Positions 15,534-21,768 of a stretch of 23,281 nt of DNA are shown piece after piece (the stretch's first letter is position 1; each line of letters opens with the position of its first letter). Position numbers and translations under genes: made by a program. A model generated the notes under the pieces. That model saw only the letters and a program-made list of their open reading frames with translations, had not been told where the DNA came from and searched no databases. Origin of the DNA: Bacillota bacterium (GTDB lineage Bacteria; Bacillota; Clostridia; Christensenellales; Christensenellaceae); contig JAEYKI010000025.1 of NCBI GenBank assembly GCA_023408315.1, positions 1 through 23,281 of the forward strand, written 5' to 3'.

Positions 15534-15620
15534 GTGCGGTACTTTGGTACGATGTGTTTTTTTTCGCTATATGTTACCATAATTCATATATTTCCATTTA
15601 TGTTTCAAGGGGGAATCATC

Positions 15621-18600
15621 GTGCACAAAAGAATAAGTACCTATGCAATTTTATTTGCAATGATAGTATCGTTTTCATTGCTCATTACCGCCCTGTTTCC
15701 AGTTATCGCTTTGGCGGGATGGGGTCAAACCGGAACAACCGACGGCTGGGGCTGGATGATACTGGATGATAGCACGCTCTCCATAACCGGTTGCACAGGC
15801 AAATCGGGTATGGTCACAATTCCGGATTCGCTGGATACGGTGGACGCCGGACCGGGAGTTTTGCCGGTAACCGCAATTGGCGACGACGCATTTAATGGTG
15901 ATTACGCGGCTATCACGGGCATTGTTTTGCCCGGCGGTCTGAAGACAATAGGAAGCGGCGCGTTTCTTGGCACGGGTATTTCGAGTATTACGATACCTGC
16001 CGGATGCGTGAGCATCGGCGGCTCCGCCTTTAACAATACGGGCCTGTCCAGCATTATGTTCGCTTCGCCGAGCAGCCTTCAAAGCATTGGAGGGAACGCG
16101 TTCGCCGGAACGGGCCTTGCGAGCGTTGCGATACCGGACAGCGTGGTGAGCATAGGGGATTATGCTTTCGCCGAATGCCCCCACCTTGAGAGCGTGACGC
16201 TGCCGCATAACGCCGGATTCACAACTCTCCGGGGCGCGGTCTTCAGCAGTTGCGAGGCGCTGCATAGCATCGATATCCCATCCAGCGTAACCGCCATCAA
16301 CGATTTCGCGTTTATGGCCTCGGGACTCCAGAGCGTTACGATTCCCACCAGCGTTACAAGCATTGGCAACGGCGTATTCGGAGGCGACAGCAATCTGAGC
16401 GGCATATCGGTTGCTCCGGGCAACATGTATTTTACAAGTCAGGACGGGGTGCTCTATAACATAGACAAAACTTCTCTTCTCGGTTTCCCCGGAGGTAAAT
16501 CCGGGGCGTTTACTATTCCGGAAGGCGTCACGCGAATAACGACTGACTCCTTTTGCAACAGCTATAGCCTCAACGAAGTCACAATTCCGAGCAGCGTTGA
16601 AGCAATAGACGATTATGCTTTCATCTATTGCTCGAATCTTTCAAAAGTGTTCATTAAGAGCCGAAACGCGAATTTCAGCGATCAAAATATATTTAGCGGG
16701 ACGGCACTCGCAACCGCACCGGACGGAGGAATCTACGGCATCTCAGGATCTACCGCGCAGACCTACGCCACTGCAAACAGCATACCGTTTTATGCGGCGT
16801 ATTATGTCGTCACCTTCGACAGCGGCCATGGCTCGGATGTGCCCGAAGCCGTCGTGACAGCGGATGAACCGATAGCCGCACCGACGGCCCCGACGTTCGA
16901 CGGCTACGATTTCGGGGGCTGGTACACAGATTCGTCCTACGCCACCGCGTGGGATTTTGCCAATGAACCCGTTACCGGCGACATGACGCTGTATGCCAAA
17001 TGGACAAAGGATGGCGAGATTTATCACAGCGGCGAGACGGATGGCTTTACGTGGGAGGCCATCGGCGATAAACTCACAGTAACAGGCTATACGGGTACGG
17101 CCGACGGCGCCTTTGTCATCCCCGATTCGATTGATACAGGGCTGGCGGGGCTTGGCACAATGGATGTGACCCGGATCGGCGATGACGCGTTTAGTTATTA
17201 TTTTACGGTCACAAGTTTTACACTGCCAAGCAACCTTAAAAGCATCGGCAAATCTGCGTTTGCGGGCTGTTGGGCTCTGGAAAGTGTCAGCATACCGGCA
17301 GGCGTCGAAGACATCGGAGATTATGCATTTAATGGCTGTTCAGATATGGAAAGCGTCAGCATACCGGCGAGTGTCGAAAACATTGGAGATTGTGCTTTCC
17401 AAAGCTGCTCAATTCTTAAAAACGTCACGATAGCGGAAACGAGCAGCCTCAAAACCATTGGCGCGAACGCGTTTTACAGATCCGGGATATTAAGCTTCGA
17501 TATGCCGGACAGCGTGACCAGCGTGGGTGATAGAGCTTTTTATTACTGTAACGGGCTGCAGTCGGTTACGCTTTCAGAAGGGCTTTCCGAAATCAGCTCA
17601 GAAATGTTTCGTTCATGCAATAGTCTTGAGAGCATCACCATTCCCGCATCTGTCAAGTCAATCGGCTCTTATGCGTTTAAGTCCTCCGGACTGACAGACG
17701 TGACAATACCGGACACGGTCTTGGAGATTGGCGAGTCAGCCTTTGAAAGCTGCGAGGACTTGCAGAGCGCCGTACTGCCGGACAACACAAGTTTTACCAA
17801 AATTCCGGACAATCTGTTCTTTGGCTGTCCTGCATTGGACAGCGTAAACTATCCCGCGCATGTCACCGCCATTGGAAATAGCGTATTTTACAATACAGGT
17901 TTTACCGAAATTGTGATACCAGACACAGTCACGGAAATCGGCGAGGGAACTTTTGAAGGCTGCGAAAACCTGCAAAGCGCCACGCTGCCGGACAACACAG
18001 GTTTCACCGAAATCTCGGATAGACTTTTCTATGACTGTGTTTCTTTGGATAGCGTCAACTATCCCGCGCATGTCACCGCCATCGGAGATTATGCATTTTG
18101 TGGAACGGCTTTTACCGGCATCGTGATTCCCGATACGGTCACAAGCATCGGCAGCGGCGCATTTGAATACTGCGCAAACCTTAAGAGCATCGCACTGCCT
18201 GACAATGCGGATTTTACAAGAATTCCGGATAGTCTTGTGCTTGGTTGCGGAGCATTGCAGGGAATTGATATCCCCTCGCACGTCACCGCTATTGGTATCA
18301 GCGCTTTTAGTAGTTCGGGCCTGACAAACTTGACGATTCCGGCGCAGACAACGACCATCGGCGGATGGGCTTTTGCTTTTACGCCGCTTACAACCGTCAC
18401 AATCCCCGCGAATGTAACGAGCATGGGCGAGTGCGTTTTCGCGGTCTGCACATCGCTTTCTTCGATTGACGTTGACCCTGCAAATACGTATTTTTCGAGC
18501 TTGAACGGCGTACTGTATAATGCCGATAAAACCATTTTGCTGGCCTGCCCGGGAGCAAAAACCGGCGCTATTATCATCCCGGATGGCGTGAAAACAATCA

Positions 18601-20027
18601 AAAAACTGGCGTTTTGCGGATGCATTCATCTGACTGCTGTGACGATCCCGCAGAGCGTGACAGAAATCAATGACGAGGCGTTTGAGTACTGCGAGCTGCT
18701 GACAAAGGCCGTTATAAAAAGCGACGACGCAGTTTTCGGAGACTATGTCTTTGAAGGTACGGCACTTGCCTCCGACGGTATCTATGGTATTGATGGCTCC
18801 ACGGCGCAAACCTTTGCAGAGGAAAACAGCTTTCCGTTCCATGCCGCTTTCTGTACCGTTTCGTTTGACAGCAGGCACGGGTCTTTGGTGCCCGACATTG
18901 TTGCGGGAATCGATGAAAAGATTGCAAAGCCTAAAGACCCTGTACGAACCGGCTATCAGTTCGGCGGATGGTATAAGGATAAAGACTGCACACAGGCCTG
19001 GGATTTTGATGCCGATACCGTATCAGTAAATAAGACACTGTATGCAAAATGGACTGCAAAGAGTTATGCAATTACATATAACCTGAACGATGGCACGAAC
19101 GATACTTCCAACCCGTCGTCGTATACCTACGGCACGGGACTGACGCTAGAAGCTCCCACGCGGCCCGAATACATCTTCGGAGGGTGGTTCAGCGAGGCGG
19201 CATTCCTGCATAAAGTCACATCAATCAGCGACACCCTGACGGGGGACGTGACACTTTGGGCAAACTGGCTGCCGGTAACGGTGACAAATGGGGACGGCAA
19301 CGTGACGCTTGATCTTTCCGGCGTGACTTTTCCGGACGGCGTGACCGGCATTTCAATGAGCGGAAGCACCGTCCCGCCTTCGGGCGAAGGCAGCGGGTAC
19401 TATGCAGCGGTTCTGGGCCAGACGGGCGGCGATCCAAACAGCATCGTGATTTACGACCTGAAGCTTTTGGATCAGAACGGCAGCCCCATCACAGGTTTCA
19501 CCGGCAAAATCAAGGTGAAAATAAAAATTCCAGACGGTTGCAGCGGCGACCTGCATGTGTATTGGTACGACCCGGAGACCGGCACGCTGACTGACATGGA
19601 CGCGGCGGTGGAGAACGGTTATCTTGTATTTAAAACAAGCCATTTCAGCCTGTACGCTATTGCGCAGCTTGGCTCCGATGAAAGCACTGCGCCGCTCAAC
19701 CCGGGCATAGCCGGACTGCCGGATAGTTACACCATGTACACAGGCGGGCGCGTTACCTGGACGCCCGGCATAGCGGGCGGCAAGTGGTATTTTGACAACA
19801 ATTATTTCTCGGCAGCGGGAGATACGCCCACGTTTACCGCACTTCGCAGCGGGACCACCAGCATTACCTACACGGCGGGATGGGCGTCGAAGACAATAAG
19901 CGTGACAATAAAAGAATCCCTGTTGCCCCAGACCGGGCAGGACAGCATGTGGATTTGGATTTTTGCCGGCGCGGCATGTGCTTTGGCGGCGGCGGGTTTC
20001 ATTGGGAGAAAAAAGCATGCCAAATAA
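15621..20027 (+). CDS. Secreted BspA-type leucine-rich repeat surface protein with LPQTG anchor
   Basis: A 1468-residue cell-wall protein, probably an adhesin or ligand-binding surface protein. The start is a GTG at 15621 (read as MHKRISTYAILFAM) with AAGGGGG 7 nt upstream; the frame is open to 15486 but that part contains a terminator. A signal peptide of about 32 residues ends at VIALA. Two similar modules follow. Module A has TreponemaBspA-like LRRs (about 40-390) and a Flg_new repeat (about 394-462). Module B has LRRs (about 464-1070) and Flg_new repeats (about 1074-1147 and 1148-1217). A beta-rich part and a possible Ig-like domain (about 1363-1433) precede LPQTG (1435-1439), a hydrophobic helix and the tail RKKHAK. 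The stop overlaps the sortase start by 11 bp. The biological ligand is not deducible. Confidence 0.9.
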   Translation: MHKRISTYAILFAMIVSFSLLITALFPVIALAGWGQTGTTDGWGWMILDDSTLSITGCTGKSGMVTIPDSLDTVDAGPGVLPVTAIGDDAFNGDYAAITGIVLPGGLKTIGSGAFLGTGISSITIPAGCVSIGGSAFNNTGLSSIMFASPSSLQSIGGNAFAGTGLASVAIPDSVVSIGDYAFAECPHLESVTLPHNAGFTTLRGAVFSSCEALHSIDIPSSVTAINDFAFMASGLQSVTIPTSVTSIGNGVFGGDSNLSGISVAPGNMYFTSQDGVLYNIDKTSLLGFPGGKSGAFTIPEGVTRITTDSFCNSYSLNEVTIPSSVEAIDDYAFIYCSNLSKVFIKSRNANFSDQNIFSGTALATAPDGGIYGISGSTAQTYATANSIPFYAAYYVVTFDSGHGSDVPEAVVTADEPIAAPTAPTFDGYDFGGWYTDSSYATAWDFANEPVTGDMTLYAKWTKDGEIYHSGETDGFTWEAIGDKLTVTGYTGTADGAFVIPDSIDTGLAGLGTMDVTRIGDDAFSYYFTVTSFTLPSNLKSIGKSAFAGCWALESVSIPAGVEDIGDYAFNGCSDMESVSIPASVENIGDCAFQSCSILKNVTIAETSSLKTIGANAFYRSGILSFDMPDSVTSVGDRAFYYCNGLQSVTLSEGLSEISSEMFRSCNSLESITIPASVKSIGSYAFKSSGLTDVTIPDTVLEIGESAFESCEDLQSAVLPDNTSFTKIPDNLFFGCPALDSVNYPAHVTAIGNSVFYNTGFTEIVIPDTVTEIGEGTFEGCENLQSATLPDNTGFTEISDRLFYDCVSLDSVNYPAHVTAIGDYAFCGTAFTGIVIPDTVTSIGSGAFEYCANLKSIALPDNADFTRIPDSLVLGCGALQGIDIPSHVTAIGISAFSSSGLTNLTIPAQTTTIGGWAFAFTPLTTVTIPANVTSMGECVFAVCTSLSSIDVDPANTYFSSLNGVLYNADKTILLACPGAKTGAIIIPDGVKTIKKLAFCGCIHLTAVTIPQSVTEINDEAFEYCELLTKAVIKSDDAVFGDYVFEGTALASDGIYGIDGSTAQTFAEENSFPFHAAFCTVSFDSRHGSLVPDIVAGIDEKIAKPKDPVRTGYQFGGWYKDKDCTQAWDFDADTVSVNKTLYAKWTAKSYAITYNLNDGTNDTSNPSSYTYGTGLTLEAPTRPEYIFGGWFSEAAFLHKVTSISDTLTGDVTLWANWLPVTVTNGDGNVTLDLSGVTFPDGVTGISMSGSTVPPSGEGSGYYAAVLGQTGGDPNSIVIYDLKLLDQNGSPITGFTGKIKVKIKIPDGCSGDLHVYWYDPETGTLTDMDAAVENGYLVFKTSHFSLYAIAQLGSDESTAPLNPGIAGLPDSYTMYTGGRVTWTPGIAGGKWYFDNNYFSAAGDTPTFTALRSGTTSITYTAGWASKTISVTIKESLLPQTGQDSMWIWIFAGAACALAAAGFIGRKKHAK
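17778..18350 (+). repeat. 210-bp in-frame tandem repeats in the LRR gene
   Basis: The codons for PDN(T/A)xFT(K/E/R)I begin at 17778, 17988 and 18198, exactly 210 bp (70 residues, three LRRs) apart. The first two units are the most alike, sharing LDSVNYPAHVTAIG and IVIPDTVTEIGE; the third diverges in its second half. A shorter, more divergent version precedes 17778. This points to recent unequal duplication inside the repeat domain. Confidence 0.85.
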
Positions 20028-20715
20028 AATGAAAAAGTATAGTCGGATAAAAAACAGCTTGATTGGCAGCATAAAAAAATGGATAACCGAAAGAAACAGA
20101 CGTATCGCGCTGTTTGTGCTTGCCGGTGCTTTAGCGCTAGTGGCGGGAGGAATATTTGCCGTGCAATGGCAGCAGGGCGAAGCCGCAGCCAAAAATGCGC
20201 AGGCTCTGCTGAATGAGAGCGGTTTTTCCGCTTCCACCGGTATTGCGCCTGCTCCGGGAGGCACAGGAACCGGAAATCCAAACGCACAGGGAACAACCGG
20301 CTCACTTTCATCCCAATTGCAGGGCTACACGGTGATTTCCCGGCTGGACATAGACAAGCTGGATTTAAGCCTGCCTGTGCTTTCCGAAACAACGGACGAA
20401 GCGCTCGCGGTTTCCGCATGCCTTTATCAGGGCCCGCAACCGGGTAGTGCGGGAAATATAGTTGTAACCGGCCATGATTATCGAAGCGGTGCGATATTTG
20501 GTAAGTTAAGCGAACTAATGGTAGGTGACTCTGTCAAAATGACCGGAACGGATGGGATAACATACGATTATTCCGTATATGAGATTGACCACATCAAACC
20601 GGACAACCCGCAGGCATTAGATGATACAGAATATGCAAACGAGCTTTCCCTTTTGACCTGCGAAAACAACGGCAATGGCAGGCTGCTGATACGGTGCCGA
20701 GAAATTGGCACTTGA
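20017..20715 (+). CDS. Sortase family transpeptidase (class uncertain, perhaps class D-like)
   Basis: A 232-residue membrane-anchored cysteine transpeptidase that cuts LPXTG-type signals and links proteins to peptidoglycan. A basic N-terminus precedes one transmembrane segment (about 30-48), then a Gly/Asn/Thr/Ser-rich linker (about 70-100) and the sortase barrel. The catalytic residues are visible: H153 in VVTGHDYRSG, C215 in SLLTCENN and probably R222 in GRLLIR. The ATG at 20017 has GGGAG 8 nt upstream and lies inside the last codons of the LRR gene; an ATG at 20029 is an alternative. The overlap suggests coupled translation and that the LPQTG protein is its substrate. Confidence 0.9.
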   Translation: MPNKMKKYSRIKNSLIGSIKKWITERNRRIALFVLAGALALVAGGIFAVQWQQGEAAAKNAQALLNESGFSASTGIAPAPGGTGTGNPNAQGTTGSLSSQLQGYTVISRLDIDKLDLSLPVLSETTDEALAVSACLYQGPQPGSAGNIVVTGHDYRSGAIFGKLSELMVGDSVKMTGTDGITYDYSVYEIDHIKPDNPQALDDTEYANELSLLTCENNGNGRLLIRCREIGT

Positions 20716-20764
20716 AGACAACTTACATGAAATTTAGTGTCTTTCCTATATCAAAAACCTACGA

Positions 20765-20789
20765 TTTTTGGCTCTGTAGAGCCATTTTT
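20765..20789 (+). terminator. Probable terminator after the sortase gene
   Basis: GGCTC (20770-20774), loop TGTA... GAGCC (20779-20783) is followed by ATTTTT. The stem is short (5 bp, or 6 with a 2-nt loop), so it is a moderate candidate for the end of the LRR-sortase transcript. Confidence 0.5.
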
Positions 20790-20793
20790 CTAC

Positions 20794-20864
20794 TCCCACT
20801 CTTTAGCAGGAAAGTATTATAAGCTTATAAATGCTGTTATAATGCAGTTTTCATTACTTCTATT
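20794..20864 (+). repeat. 71-bp direct repeat, copy 2, cut by IS66
   Basis: 70/71 identical to 10551-10621 and in the same orientation, 10,243 bp downstream. It contains the palindrome TTATAAGCTTATAA at 20817-20830. Identity stops exactly at 20864/20865, where the IS66-like terminus GTAACC begins, so the insertion sequence appears to have landed inside the repeat. Confidence 0.9.
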
Positions 20865-20977
20865 GTAACCGTCAAATAAACCGACACCTACCATTAAGAC
20901 TCCAACTCTGTGACAATGAATCCAAAGATATCGTAAGACCTCTTACGACACCTTAAGAGCGAATTGGAGTGTTGAGA

Positions 20978-21343
20978 GTGAATATCCAGGAATATAAAAA
21001 GTCTAATCAATTGCAAGAATGGGCAGAAATGGTCCGCATATGCCGGAACAGCGGGAAGACAATTTCAGCTTGGTGCACGGAAAACGGCATCAATGAAAAA
21101 GTATATTACTACCGGCAGAAAAAAGTTTGCGATGCTATTCCCGATCTGCGCAAACCAACAGCTATACCAATTGCCCAAAGTAATACCACAGTGCAATTTG
21201 CTGAAATTACTCCAGCCGTTCAACCAGAAGTCAGTGGGACCGGTATTACAGTGCGAATAGGCAATGCCCAGGTTCAGATTCCAAACGGCGTATCAACTGC
21301 AACCGTCGAAGCGGTGCTCCGTGTGCTTTCCGGCATATACTGA
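20978..21343 (+). CDS. tnpA: IS66 accessory protein TnpA
   Basis: A 121-residue small protein of the IS66 OrfA type. The N-terminal helix-turn-helix-like segment SGKTISAWCTENGINEKVYY followed by YRQKK is characteristic. The C-terminal half carries ITVRIGNAQVQIPNG and ends in a short helix, as is usual. The GTG at 20978 is preferred since GGAG (20966-20969) lies 8 nt upstream; a GTG at 20969 overlaps that site. TnpA is needed with TnpB and TnpC for IS66 transposition. The stop TGA overlaps the start region of tnpB. Confidence 0.88.
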   Translation: MNIQEYKKSNQLQEWAEMVRICRNSGKTISAWCTENGINEKVYYYRQKKVCDAIPDLRKPTAIPIAQSNTTVQFAEITPAVQPEVSGTGITVRIGNAQVQIPNGVSTATVEAVLRVLSGIY

Positions 21344-21693
21344 GCGATTATACAGGAACGGAGCATATCTATATAGCCTGTGGGTATACCGACCTACGGA
21401 AATCGATCGACGGTCTGGCAATGATGGTACAGAAAAACTTCGAGCTTGATCCGTTCAGCAATAGCTTTTTTCTATTCTGCGGAAAACGGAACGACCGGAT
21501 CAAGGCGCTTTACTGGGAAGGCGATGGATTCGTACTTTTGTACAAGCGCCTGGAACGCAGCCGGTTTCAATGGCCACGCAATAAAGAACAGGCGCTTCAG
21601 ATCAGTTTGCAGCAGTTCCGGTGGTTAATGGAAGGCCTATCAGTTGAGCAACCTAAGGCGCTGAAACGGTGCGAAAGCCTGGTACTCGGATGA
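21340..21693 (+). CDS. tnpB: IS66 accessory protein TnpB, probable non-ATG start
   Basis: A member of the IS66 Orf2 family. The conserved core EHIYIACGYTDLRKSIDGLA lies before the first in-frame ATG (21421), so translation must begin earlier. No ATG, GTG or TTG is in frame between the core and the end of tnpA. The best candidate is CTG at 21340, which overlaps the tnpA stop as CTGA in place of the common ATGA; ATA at 21337 is the other option. From CTG the protein is 117 residues, the usual family length. Later motifs FFLFCGKRNDRIKALYWEGD and RFQWPRN are intact. Translation is likely coupled to tnpA. Confidence 0.85.
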   Translation: MSDYTGTEHIYIACGYTDLRKSIDGLAMMVQKNFELDPFSNSFFLFCGKRNDRIKALYWEGDGFVLLYKRLERSRFQWPRNKEQALQISLQQFRWLMEGLSVEQPKALKRCESLVLG

Positions 21694-21753
21694 GCAAAAA
21701 GTGCGCAAAATGGCTATTTAAAGCATTTTTATCTATGTATCAGAAGCAATTTA

Positions 21754-21762
21754 TGGTATAAT
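21754..21762 (+). promoter_or_regulatory. Extended -10 promoter immediately before tnpC
   Basis: TGGTATAAT is a perfect extended -10 element (TGnTATAAT). It ends 6 nt before the tnpC ATG at 21769, so a transcript would start at or next to that ATG. No recognisable -35 box is present. Confidence 0.45.
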
Positions 21763-21768
21763 TTACAC

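Noticed and set aside
15486..15620. Upstream extension of the LRR protein (45 extra codons)
   Set aside because: The stretch contains an intrinsic terminator, and the GTG at 15621 has a strong ribosome binding site directly before a normal signal peptide.
17778..18350. CRISPR-like array
   Set aside because: The repeats are 210 bp, in frame and part of a long coding sequence; there are no short repeats with unique spacers.
17736..18878. A 380-codon open frame on the minus strand inside the LRR gene
   Set aside because: It is antisense to an obviously coding repeat protein, has Cys/Arg-rich low-complexity translation and no ribosome binding site; long antisense frames are common opposite biased repeat sequence.
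19353..20264. A 303-codon minus-strand open frame across the LRR end and sortase start
   Set aside because: It lies antisense to two well-supported genes and shows no recognisable domain.
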